Shown piece after piece: positions 7,640 through 15,786 of a stretch of 15,970 nt of DNA. The translations under genes were made by a program, and so were the position numbers. The stretch covers positions 1 through 15,970 of the forward strand of contig NZ_LAJY01000097.1 of the NCBI RefSeq assembly GCF_000963705.1. Direction: 5' to 3'. The notes below the pieces were generated by a model. It was given only the letters and a program-made list of their open reading frames with translations. It made no database searches and had not been told where the DNA came from. This DNA is from Elstera litoralis (GTDB lineage Bacteria; Pseudomonadota; Alphaproteobacteria; Elsterales; Elsteraceae). Each line of letters starts with the position of its first letter. Position 1 is the stretch's first letter.

Positions 7640-8084
7640 ATGCGCGGCGGTTTGCGGATGATTCTCAGCTTTTTGATGCTGATCTGCGTCGGGGGCGGCA
7701 TTGCGGGCGGTTTTTACCTGATCCGGTATCTCGAAAAAATGCAGTTCGAAGGCGATGGCGGTCGGCAAGCCTTTGTGGAGATGGAGGAAATTAATATCTC
7801 CATCATTCGCAATAATTTTCCGGCGGAACTGCGTTCCTATAAGCTTACGATTGAAACGCGCGAAGGCGGGCCTTTTGAAGGTCGTGCTGGAATCGCGCCC
7901 ACGCCTTAAAGATCTGTACATCAATATTATATCGTCACTGGCGACGCGCGCCGGTCCGGAGAATCTCGACAATAGCGATTATTTGCGCGAGATGATGGTG
8001 CGGCAATCGAATGAGGTTCTTACCCCCGGTGCCGTGCGCGATATTTTCATTCGCAATCTCACAATCCGCCCCGTCGAATCTTAA
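7640..8084 (+). CDS. FliL-like single-pass membrane protein, frameshifted
   Basis: The first frame starts at an ATG with an AAAGGAAG ribosome site and encodes a short basic N-terminus, one hydrophobic segment (about residues 7-28, LSFLMLICVGGGIAGGFYLI) and the start of a periplasmic domain. That frame degrades after REGGPF. If one T is removed from the TTTT run at 7873-7876, it continues as LKVVLESRPRLKDLYINI and ends VRDIFIRNLTIRPVES at 8082-8084, about 147 residues. The topology and the C-terminal pattern (a dipeptide-rich DYLREMMVRQSNEVLTPG helix, then a V-R-D-I-F strand) resemble the FliL flagellar stator-associated family. No other flagellar gene is nearby, so a flagellar role is inference; an unrelated envelope function is possible. 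It probably shares the transcript with thiL. Confidence 0.65.
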
Positions 8085-8195
8085 TCGGCACCCCTGACCA
8101 TCGCCCTCCGAACCCTCCGCTTTTTGTCCCTAGCCTAACGGGGAAGGGGTTGCTACGCCTGCCGCTCCCGGTTTGGGGCAGTTCGGTTGTAGAGA

Positions 8196-8200
8196 AGAGG
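8196..8200 (+). promoter_or_regulatory. Ribosome binding site of tex
   Basis: AGAGG lies 7 bases before the ATG at 8208 and fixes the tex start. The 123-base gap before tex (8085-8207) shows no convincing promoter or terminator. Confidence 0.5.
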
Positions 8201-8207
8201 GTTTGGA

Positions 8208-10578
8208 ATGGCTGTATCGATTGAGCGGCGGCTTGCAGATGAATTATCGGTTCGACTGGAGCAGGTCGAAGCGACGATTGCCTTGCTGGATGGCGGCTCG
8301 ACGGTGCCTTTCATCGCGCGCTACCGCAAGGAAGCGACCGGCGAGCTTGACGATATTCAACTGCGAACCCTCGAAGAGCGGTTGCGCTATCTGCGCGAGC
8401 TGGATGAGCGGCGCGACGCCGTGATTGCCTCGGTGCGCGAGCAGGGCAAGCTGACCGACGAGCTTCTAGCGCTGTTCATGGCTGCCGAGACCAAGGCCCG
8501 CCTGGAAGATCTCTATCTCCCCTACAAACAAAAGCGCCGCACCAAAGCCCAAATCGCCCGCGAAGCCGGACTCGAGCCGCTGGCCGATCTGCTATTGACC
8601 GACCCGACGCGCACGCCGGAAACCGAGGCGGCAGCCTTTATCGATGCCGAAAAAGGCGTGGCGGATGTTAAAGCCGCCCTCGATGGGGCGAAGCAAATCC
8701 TCATCGAACGTTTCGCCGAAGATGCCGAACTGGTCGGCGCTTTGCGCAATTTCCTCTGGGAAAAACGGCGTTGTGCGCGCGAAAGGCATCGAGGGCAAGG
8801 AAGAGGCTGGGGCGAAATTCTCTGATTATTTCGATTATGCCGAGCCGATCCGGCAAATCCCCTCGCATCGGGCGCTCGCGCTGTTCCGGGGCCGCAAGGA
8901 AGAGTTTCTGACGGTTACCCTCGGCCTGCCCGAAGAGCCGCCCCCCGGCCAGATGGGGCCGTGCGAAAGCCGGATTGCCCTGCGCTTCGGCATCGAAGCG
9001 CGCGGGCGCGCGGCGGATGCGTGGCTGCTGGACGTGGCGCGCTGGTGCTGGCGGGTGAAAGTTTCGGTCCATCTCGAACTCGATCTGATGAACCGGCTGT
9101 TCGAGCAGGCGGAGGAAGAGGCGATCCGCGTCTTCGCGGGCAATCTGCGCGATCTGCTGCTGGCCGCCCCCGCCGGGATGCGTCCGACCTTGGCGCTCGA
9201 TCCGGGGTTCCGCACCGGCACCAAGGTTGCCGTGGTCGATGCCACCGGCAAGCTGCTCGATACGGCAACCATCTACCCGCACGAGCCGCAGCGGCGCTAT
9301 GAGGAGGCGATCAACCAGGTTGCCGCCCTCTGCCAGAAGCACGACGTGCAGCTCATCGCTATCGGCAATGGCACCGCCAGCCGCGAGACGGATCGGTTTG
9401 CCGCCGATTTGCTGGCGCGCTTCCCGGCCTTGAAGGCGACCAAGGTGATGGTGTCGGAAGCGGGGGCCTCGGTCTATTCCGCCTCGGCTTTTGCCAGCCA
9501 AGAATTCCCGAGCATTGACGTGTCGATCCGCGGCGCGATTTCCATCGGGCGGCGGCTGCAAGACCCGTTGGCCGAACTGGTGAAGATCGATCCTAAATCC
9601 ATCGGCGTTGGCCAATATCAGCACGATGTGAGCGAAAGCAAACTGTCGCGCATGCTCGATGCCGTGGTGGAAGACTGCGTGAACGGCGTCGGGGTCGACC
9701 TCAATACGGCTTCCGTGCCGCTGCTCACGCGCGTGTCGGGGCTCAACGAGACTTTGGCGCGCAATATCATCGCGTGGCGCGACGCCCAGGGCGCGTTCCG
9801 CAATCGCAATCAGTTGAAGGAAATCGCCCGGCTGGGGCCGAAAGCCTTCGAACAGGCGGCGGGCTTCTTGCGCATTCGCGGCGGCGACGAGCCGCTCGAT
9901 GCCTCCTCCGTCCATCCGGAAGCCTATCCGGTGGTCCGCAAAATCGCCCAAAGCGTGGCAAAGCCCGTGGCCGACATCATCGGCGATAGCGCCACCTTGC
10001 GCGGGCTCAATCCCGCGAGCTTCGCCGACGACCGCTTCGGGCTGCCGACCGTGCAGGATATTTTGCGCGAACTCGATAAGCCGGGCCGCGATCCGCGCCC
10101 CGAGTTCAAAACGGCGACCTTTAAGGATGGCGTCGAAGCGCTGAAGGATCTTCAGCCCGGCATGCTGCTGGAAGGCGTCGTCACCAATGTCGCCGCCTTC
10201 GGCGCTTTCGTTGATATCGGCGTGCATCAGGACGGGTTGGTTCACGTCTCGGCCCTGTCGAACAAGTTCGTCAAAGACCCGCGCGAGGTAGTGAAACCCG
10301 GCCAAGTGGTGAAGGTGAAAGTGTTGGAGGTCGATATCAAGCGCAAGCGCGTCGGCCTGACCATGCGTCTCGACGATCCGATGGATGGCTCGGCCCCCGC
10401 CCGCTCAAGCGGCCCGCGCCCAACCGCCCCGCGCGATGCGTCGCCGCGCCCTCTCCGGGAAGCCAGGACAGGGCAGGCCGACACCGCCCCCGCGCGCGCC
10501 GCAACAACGGCCCGAACCTGCGGGCGACGGAATTTTTCGCGGCAGCTCTGCTGAAGGCGCAAAAGAATAAAAGGCTAA
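8208..10578 (+). CDS. tex: RNA-binding transcription accessory protein Tex, frameshifted
   Basis: Tex is a conserved nucleic-acid-binding protein tied to transcription and RNA metabolism. The N-terminal helical part (TVPFIARYRKEATGELDD, then RLEDLYLPYKQKRRTKAQIA) runs to WEK at about residue 186. There the frame is lost in the AAAAA run 8761-8765. Removing one A gives WENGVVRAKGIEGKEEAGAKFSDYFDYAEP in the next frame. The rest contains a YqgF/RNase H-like fold (RPTLALDPGFRTGTKVAVVD, near 325), helix-hairpin-helix motifs (GVDLNTASVPLLTRVSGL, near 495) and an S1 domain (GMLLEGVVTNVAAFGAFVDIG to RVGLTMRLDD, near 650-725). The Pro/Arg-rich tail switches frame again; the literal frame stops at 10554. 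Two or three more single-base extras would give an ending FAAALLKAQKNKG at 10578 (inference) and about 788 residues, normal for Tex. Confidence 0.88.
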
Positions 10579-10674
10579 CCTCGGGCAAATCGGGCCAAAT
10601 GCGGCTTATCTCTAGTAGTCTGCCTAATCTATGCCATATTGAGCCGATACGGGCTAAGGGAGCTCGTAGAGATG

Positions 10675-10679
10675 AAGGG
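10675..10679 (+). promoter_or_regulatory. Ribosome binding site deciding the EipB-family start
   Basis: AAGGG lies 6 bases before the ATG at 10686 and supports this start, which places a signal peptide at the N-terminus. The longer in-frame start at 10599 would add a charged 29-residue extension in front of it. Confidence 0.55.
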
Positions 10680-10685
10680 TCCCGA

Positions 10686-11504
10686 ATGGTCCGCGCCGTG
10701 TTTGTTTCGTTCAGTATCGTCGTTGCTTTAACGGGGGCAGGGGCCGCTTCGGCGGCGTCATCGATCCAACCCCATCGGGCGATTTATGAACTGGCGTTGG
10801 ACCGTAGCCAATCGGGCTCCGGCATTATCGGTGCGGGCGGGCAGCTCTACTTCGAGTGGGCCGATACCTGCGACGGCTGGGCCGTGGAGCAGCGCTATAA
10901 GCTGCGCCTCTCCTATACCGACGCCGACGATTCCGATCTTCAAATCAGCCTCGTTTCCTGGGAAGCCAAAAACGGCCAGCGCTATCGCTTCGAAGTGAAG
11001 AAGATGAGCAATGGCGAAATCGATGAGGATATTCGCGGCACCGCCCAGGCCCCCAAAGGCAAACGCGGTCTCGCGCGCTTTACCAACCCGGAAGCTGCGC
11101 GCTTTCCGTTGCCGAAAGACGTGATGTTTCCCTCGGCCCATACGATTGCGCTGATCGACGCAGCGAAGGCCGGGCAGGTTTTTCTGTCGCGGCCGGTTTT
11201 CGACGGCGGATCGGTCGAAGGCGCAACCCAGGTTTCCGCCGCCATCGGGCTTGCCCGTCCCGGCAATCCGAAGGAAGCCAATCCGCTGCTGAAAGGCCGC
11301 TCCTGGAGCATGCGCATGGCGTTTTTCCCCGAATCCACCGGGGTCGACCCGCAAACCCTCGGGGAAGAGCAGCCGGATTACGAATTGGGCACCGATTTAT
11401 TAGAAAATGGGGTTTCCCGAACCATGACGCTCGACTACGGTCAATTCGCCGTGCGGGCAAAGCTGTTGAAAGTCGAACCGCTCGCGGCAGCCAAATGCTC
11501 CTAA
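10686..11504 (+). CDS. eipB: EipB-family (DUF1849) periplasmic cell-envelope integrity protein
   Basis: A 272-residue protein with a clear signal peptide: MVR, a hydrophobic core to about residue 20 and a likely cleavage after ASA (residues 21-23). The mature part begins SSIQPHRAIYELAL and contains DTCDGWAVEQRYKLRL (60-75) and a long beta-rich body. It ends EPLAAAKCS. The family, studied as EipB in Brucella, folds as a periplasmic beta-spiral whose two conserved cysteines form a disulfide. The only two cysteines here, Cys62 in TCDGW and Cys271 near the C-terminus, fit that pairing. EipB is linked to envelope integrity and virulence in Brucella; the exact biochemical role is unresolved. It follows tex by about 107 bases without an obvious promoter and precedes the glycosyltransferase by 16 bases. 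Confidence 0.85.
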   Translation: MVRAVFVSFSIVVALTGAGAASAASSIQPHRAIYELALDRSQSGSGIIGAGGQLYFEWADTCDGWAVEQRYKLRLSYTDADDSDLQISLVSWEAKNGQRYRFEVKKMSNGEIDEDIRGTAQAPKGKRGLARFTNPEAARFPLPKDVMFPSAHTIALIDAAKAGQVFLSRPVFDGGSVEGATQVSAAIGLARPGNPKEANPLLKGRSWSMRMAFFPESTGVDPQTLGEEQPDYELGTDLLENGVSRTMTLDYGQFAVRAKLLKVEPLAAAKCS

Positions 11505-11520
11505 CGCCCACGGGGTTTGA

Positions 11521-12573
11521 ATGTCGCGACTGCGCCGCCTGCTCGGGCTGGAGATTGTAGCCGAAACGATCCTCGTTCACGGTAAAGATCAGCCCATTGG
11601 CGATGCCTTCATTCAAGCGGGCTTTTTTCACGCGTTACGCTGCCTTTATCCCAACGCCCGCATTACGTTTGCCGTCTCGCTCGGCGGATCGGCCTATGCC
11701 GATAGTCTGAAAAGCGTAATGGCCCCCTATCTGGATGAGGTTCTGACCCACCAGGGCTTGAGTCTCGACCGCCGCGCGCTTCATCCGCTCAGCCCCCGTC
11801 CGCTCGCCGGCCGCCGCTTCGATCTGGTGATCGATCTGGAGAAGGTTTGGTGGCAGACGCTGATTCTGCGCCGGGTGCGGCATAAGTGCTTCGTGTCGGC
11901 CTCCAAACATTTTCTGTTCTCCCACTGCTGGCCGCGCGATTGGCGCAAGCCCGTGCATCTGAGCGCGCAATATCTGATGCTGCTGGATGCTTTGGGGGGC
12001 AGCCCGACAGCCGATCTGCCGCCGCCCGATTTTCGCTGCCCGGACCGGATGGCGCAAGCGGCGGCGCTGCTTCCCCACGGGCCGAAATATGTCGGCCTCG
12101 TTCCGGGCGCGGGGGATCGCGGCAAATGCTGGCCGTTGGAGCGCTATTTTGCCGTGGCGCGCGCTTTGAGTGCGGGCGGGCTAACGCCGGTTTTCCTGCT
12201 GGGGCCAGCCGAGGCGGATTTGGTGCCGGTGGTGCAAGAAGCCTTCGAGACGCCGCTCTTGCCAGCCTGGATTCAGCACGCGGACCGGCCTGCGGAATTC
12301 CATCCGGCGTTTTCATCGCCGCTGATGACGGTGGCGTTGGGGCGGCAACTTTGTGCGGCGGTCACGAATGATTGCGGCATGGCGCATATGCTGGCGGCGG
12401 CCAATACGCCGTTGCTCACGCTTTTCGGCTATACGAACCCCAAGAAATATCGGCCGCTGTCGGGGATATCCGAGGTTTTATCGGCCCGGCAGTATGGCAC
12501 GATCAACCCGGAGGCGATTCCCGTCGGCGATGTTCTCCCCCGCATCGAACGGCTGGTTGCGCATTATTCTTAA
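11521..12573 (+). CDS. Glycosyltransferase family 9 (heptosyltransferase-like)
   Basis: A 350-residue intact frame with a GT-B fold pattern. The N-terminal Rossmann half shows ETILVHGKDQPIGDAF (15-30) with the Gly-Asp characteristic of the family. The C-terminal half has VGLVPGAGDRGKCWPLERY (191-209), the sugar-nucleotide binding loop, and TNDCGMAHMLAAANTPLLTLFGYTNP (282-307), the GT9 signature where most members have N-D-T-G-P-x-H. GT9 enzymes usually transfer heptose or a related sugar to the lipopolysaccharide core at the inner face of the cytoplasmic membrane; the actual sugar here cannot be told. It lies 16 bases after the EipB gene, so an envelope-related pair is plausible. Its stop codon overlaps that of dinB on the other strand. 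No transmembrane segment is visible. Confidence 0.83.
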   Translation: MSRLRRLLGLEIVAETILVHGKDQPIGDAFIQAGFFHALRCLYPNARITFAVSLGGSAYADSLKSVMAPYLDEVLTHQGLSLDRRALHPLSPRPLAGRRFDLVIDLEKVWWQTLILRRVRHKCFVSASKHFLFSHCWPRDWRKPVHLSAQYLMLLDALGGSPTADLPPPDFRCPDRMAQAAALLPHGPKYVGLVPGAGDRGKCWPLERYFAVARALSAGGLTPVFLLGPAEADLVPVVQEAFETPLLPAWIQHADRPAEFHPAFSSPLMTVALGRQLCAAVTNDCGMAHMLAAANTPLLTLFGYTNPKKYRPLSGISEVLSARQYGTINPEAIPVGDVLPRIERLVAHYS

Positions 12574-13794
12574 GGCCGGTCGGCGAGAAGGTCTTGATCT
12601 TCCATCGCGTCCGCATCGACGAGCCGGTCGCAGGTAAGGCCGATCAAGCGAATGCTTTTCTCCAAATTTTCGGCGCGCAACAGGTTCACGCAGGCCGCCC
12701 AGAGCGTTTCTGCGTCCTGAGTAGGGACGGGCAGGCCGGTGGAGCGGGTGCGCTGGACGAAATCCGCCGTTTTCATTTTCACCGTTACCCCGGCGGCAAG
12801 CTTATCCGCCGCCTGAAGCCGCCGCGCCACGGTTTCGGCCAAGGGGCGCAGCGCCTCGGTGAGATCGTCGAGATGGGTGCGGTCTTTGCGGAAGGTGGTT
12901 TCCGCGCCGACGCTTTTGGCGGGCCGGTCCGGGGTGATGCGGCGGCGATCCTGGCCGCGCGCGAATTCGGTCAGGCGCAACCCGACCTGCCCGAAACGCC
13001 GGGCGACCCAGATCGCTCCCGCGCCGCCAAATCGCCAACCGTTCGGATACCCTCGCGCTCCAGCGCCGCCGCCAGCGCCTTACCGACGCCCCAGAGCAGC
13101 GAAACCGGGCGCGGGGCGAGGAAGGCCGCCGCTTCCGCCTGCCCGATCAACGCAAAACCGCGCGGCTTATCGAGGTCGGAAGCGATTTTCGCCAGAAGCT
13201 TATTCGGCCCAAGCCCAATCGAGAGCGTAATGCCGAGATTGGCTTCCACCTCGCGCGCCAGATTGGCCAACAGCAGCGCGGCGGGAACGCCGCCGCGCTG
13301 GACGGGCTCGCTGAGATCGAGAAAGGCTTCGTCGAGTGCCAAGGGTTCCACCAATGGGGTGAGGGCGAGCAGGCGGCGGCGCAGGGCGCGGCTAACGGCG
13401 GCATATTTGCTGATCGCGGGCGGAAAGACGGTCGCATCGGGGCAGAGGCGCAAGGCTTGGCCCATCGGCATTGCGGAGCGCACGCCCGCGCCCGCGCCAC
13501 ATAACAGGCCGCCGAAACAACCCCGCGCTCGCCGCCGCCAACGATAACGGGCCGGTGCCGCAAATCGGGCCGGTCGCGTTTTTCCACAGATGCATAAAAT
13601 GCATCACAATCTATATGGGCAAGGGTGAGCCGATCCCATTCGGCATGGAAGCGCAGGCGCGGCGACCCGCAGACCGGGCAGCGCGATTTTAAGCGCGCCT
13701 GCGCGTCTTGGCGGGTTTCCGGGGCGGGAAGCGGGTTCGCCAAACAGTCGCGGCAGAAGCCCGTTATGCCCTCGGCGTGAAGACGACCCAACAT
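12570..13794 (-). CDS. dinB: DNA polymerase IV with N-terminal cysteine-rich extension, twice frameshifted
   Basis: A Y-family translesion polymerase read on the minus strand in three consecutive frames. From the ATG at 13794 the first part has a C-x2-C pair (GFCRDCLA), a second pair (SRCPVCGSPR), then the palm start LAHIDCDAFYASVEK and VIVGGGERGVVSAACYVARA. One G appears lost at 13485-13487. The next frame gives GVRSAMPMGQALRLCPDA, VEPLALDEAFLDLS and IGLGPNKLLAKIASDLDKP with the helix-hairpin LLWGVGKALAAAL. A second lost base near 13016-13020 leads to WVARRFGQVGLRLTEFARG and VGAETTFRKD of the little finger, ending EDQDLLADRP. The repaired length is about 408 residues. The last motif could be a weak beta-clamp binding peptide. 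The start is uncertain because no strong ribosome site is seen. The gene is convergent with the glycosyltransferase and divergent from divK. Confidence 0.88.
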
Positions 13795-13918
13795 TACGGC
13801 AGCATAGTCCCAACAGAGGTTAAGGTTATGGTTTCTTTGCGAGTGGCGAGTCGCTACAGTGAGATTCGTGTTGCGGGCGGCATAGGGTCCCGGCGCTTGG
13901 AGGCTTCGGTATATTTCG

Positions 13919-14281
13919 ATGAAGACGGTTTTGATCGTTGAAGACAACGAACTCAATATGAAGCTTTTCCACGATTTGTTGGAAGCGCGCGGCTATCGTA
14001 TTTTGCAATCGCGGGACGGGATGGAAGCCCTGCGCCTCGCGCGGGAGGAGCGGCCCGACCTGATTCTGATGGATATTCAACTGCCGGAAGTGTCTGGCCT
14101 TGAAGTTACCAAGTGGATCAAGCAGGATGAACACCTACGCTCTATTCCAATTATTGCGGTTACGGCTTTCGCTATGAAGGGTGATGAAGAAAAAATCCGC
14201 GAGGGGGGCTGCGAGGCATATATTGCCAAACCAATTTCGGTCGCAAACTTCCTCGAGACCGTTCAGCGCTTTTTGGGTTAA
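13919..14281 (+). CDS. divK: Single-domain response regulator DivK
   Basis: A 120-residue stand-alone receiver. The acidic pair Glu8-Asp9 (MKTVLIVEDNELNMKLF), phospho-acceptor Asp52 in LILMDIQLPEVSG, Thr82 in AVTAFAMKGDE and Lys104 in YIAKPISVANFLETV are all present, and no output domain follows. The sequence closely follows DivK of alphaproteobacteria, where phosphorylated DivK at the cell pole controls the kinases/phosphatases PleC, DivJ and DivL and so CtrA activity. Those partners are not in the window. It is followed by pleD after 6 bases, the same order as in other alphaproteobacteria, and is divergent from dinB across 124 bases. That gap has a GGAGG (13899-13903), rather far from the ATG, and an imperfect inverted repeat around 13843-13857, but no convincing CtrA box or promoter. 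Confidence 0.93.
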   Translation: MKTVLIVEDNELNMKLFHDLLEARGYRILQSRDGMEALRLAREERPDLILMDIQLPEVSGLEVTKWIKQDEHLRSIPIIAVTAFAMKGDEEKIREGGCEAYIAKPISVANFLETVQRFLG

Positions 14282-14287
14282 GGGCTG

Positions 14288-15676
14288 ATGCCGGGCCGTA
14301 TCCTCGTTGTTGATGATATTCTTCCGAATATCAAACTGCTCGAAGCAAAACTGACGAGCGAATATTATGACGTCATTTCGGCGGAAAATGGGCCGACGGC
14401 GCTGGAACTTGCACGCAGCGAATCGCCCGATCTAATCCTGCTCGACGTGATGATGCCCGGCATGGACGGGTTCAAGGTTTGCGAGAAGCTGAAAGAAGAC
14501 CCGGCCACTGCCCATATCCCCGTGATTATGGTCACGGCCCTGTCGGACACGGCGGACCGCGTGCGCGGTTTGCAGGCCGGGGCCGATGATTTTCTGTCGA
14601 AACCCGTGCGCGATGTGCCGCTGTTTGCGCGCGTCCGCTCGCTCATTCGCCTGAAGAACCTGATGGATGCGTGGCGGGTGCGGGAAGAAACCTCGTCCCG
14701 CCTTGGCCTCGCCGCGCCGGCACCAGTGATGAGCCAGGAGGTTGCTACCGAAGGGCGGATTCTGGTCGTCGAGGAAAGTGCCATCGATGCCGAGAATATC
14801 GTGAATATTCTCAAATCCGACCGACATTCGATTGCAAGCATCCACAATACCGAGGGCGCTATTGCCGCCGTAAACAGCAATGTTTTCGATCTGGCGATTA
14901 TCTCGCTGACCTTGATGGAAGGCGACGCGTTGCGGCTGTGCAGCCAAATCCGCTCCCACGTCAATGAAAGCGTGCGCTCCCTGCCGATTCTTCTGTTGGC
15001 GGAAGACGAGGAAGATATCGGCAAGATCGCCAAAGCGCTTGATCTTGGCGTGAATGATTACGTGATGCGCCCGATTGAGCGGCAGGAATTACAGGCGCGC
15101 GTGCGCACGCAAATCCGCCGCCGCCGTTATCAGACGCGGTTGCGCATGAATTTCGAGGAAAGCATCGCGCTGGCCTCCACCGATGCGCTGACGGGGGTTT
15201 ATAACCGCCGCTATCTGGATGTGCATCTCGATCAAATGGTGCGCAACGCCAACGATGTGCGTAAACCGCTGTCGGTGGCCTTTTGCGATATCGACCATTT
15301 CAAGCGCCTGAACGATACCTACGGCCATGCGGCGGGCGATGAGGTGCTGATCGAGTTCGCCAATCGCATGCGCCGCTCCTTACGCCATTTCGATATGATT
15401 GCGCGCATCGGCGGCGAAGAGTTTGTCGTCGTCATGCCCGACACGAACATCGACGTTGCGATTAAAGTGTCGGAACGGCTGCGAACGCGCATGCAGGACG
15501 ATCCGTTTACCGTTGCGGCGGCGGGCGAGTTGCCGGTGACAATCAGCATTGGCGTTTCAGTATCGGAACTCGGGGAAACCTCCGGCTCCGATTTACTGCG
15601 CCGGGCCGATGAGGCGATGTATCGGGCCAAGCAGGCGGGCCGGAACCGCGTGGAAGCATCGATGCCGGTGGCGTAA
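14288..15676 (+). CDS. pleD: Diguanylate cyclase response regulator PleD (REC-REC-GGDEF)
   Basis: A 462-residue protein, close to the usual PleD length. The first receiver (about 1-120) has Asp9-Asp10, phospho-acceptor Asp53 (LLDVMMPGMDGF), Thr83 and Lys105 (FLSKPV). The second receiver (about 155-275) is degenerate: Ser206 replaces the phospho-acceptor (AIISLTLMEG) and Arg261 replaces the lysine (YVMRPI), as expected for the adaptor receiver used in dimerisation. The cyclase domain (about 290-458) has LTGVYNRRYLD, FCDIDHFKRLNDTYGHAAGDEVL and an active GGEEF site at 375-379. An inhibitory I-site RxxD (Arg366-Asp369) lies five residues before it. It makes c-di-GMP when phosphorylated and is product-inhibited. 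It lies 6 bases after divK and is followed by a strong terminator. Confidence 0.95.
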   Translation: MPGRILVVDDILPNIKLLEAKLTSEYYDVISAENGPTALELARSESPDLILLDVMMPGMDGFKVCEKLKEDPATAHIPVIMVTALSDTADRVRGLQAGADDFLSKPVRDVPLFARVRSLIRLKNLMDAWRVREETSSRLGLAAPAPVMSQEVATEGRILVVEESAIDAENIVNILKSDRHSIASIHNTEGAIAAVNSNVFDLAIISLTLMEGDALRLCSQIRSHVNESVRSLPILLLAEDEEDIGKIAKALDLGVNDYVMRPIERQELQARVRTQIRRRRYQTRLRMNFEESIALASTDALTGVYNRRYLDVHLDQMVRNANDVRKPLSVAFCDIDHFKRLNDTYGHAAGDEVLIEFANRMRRSLRHFDMIARIGGEEFVVVMPDTNIDVAIKVSERLRTRMQDDPFTVAAAGELPVTISIGVSVSELGETSGSDLLRRADEAMYRAKQAGRNRVEASMPVA

Positions 15677-15697
15677 CCGGCGTGCGGGACGGGTGAA

Positions 15698-15724
15698 AGC
15701 GGGGGAGTTTCCTCCGCTTTTTTT
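15698..15724 (+). terminator. Intrinsic terminator of the divK-pleD transcript
   Basis: A 9-base-pair stem (arms 15698-15706 and 15710-15718, one G-U pair) with a GTT loop is followed directly by an uninterrupted T run to 15724. It lies 22 bases after the pleD stop and is a textbook rho-independent terminator. Confidence 0.9.
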
Positions 15725-15755
15725 ACGCCCGCATTCTATCCTAACCCCCAAACGA

Positions 15756-15782
15756 AAAGCGCCGGTACAAGACCGGCGCTTT
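15756..15782 (-). terminator. Perfect 11-bp hairpin, probable rpmG terminator
   Basis: AAAGCGCCGGT and its exact complement flank a 5-base loop (15767-15771). On the minus strand the stem ends in a TTTT run, 29 bases beyond the rpmG stop, so it can serve as its terminator. On the plus strand it lies behind the pleD terminator and has only TTT, so it could act weakly in both directions. Confidence 0.7.
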
Positions 15783-15786
15783 CGAT

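Noticed and set aside
8701..10305. 534-codon open frame on the minus strand opposite tex
   Set aside because: It is the antisense shadow of a well recognised Tex sequence in GC-rich DNA; its translation shows no recognisable domain and low-complexity composition.
12372..13547. 391-codon plus-strand open frame opposite dinB
   Set aside because: The minus strand encodes DinB motifs across the region; the plus-strand frame is only left open by codon bias.
13795..13918. CtrA-type box (TTAA-N7-TTAA) in front of divK
   Set aside because: TTAA occurs at about 13820 but the second half-site at the required spacing is missing.
13708..13941. 77-codon plus-strand open frame between dinB and divK
   Set aside because: It overlaps the dinB N-terminus on the other strand and the divK start, has no good ribosome site and resembles no known protein.
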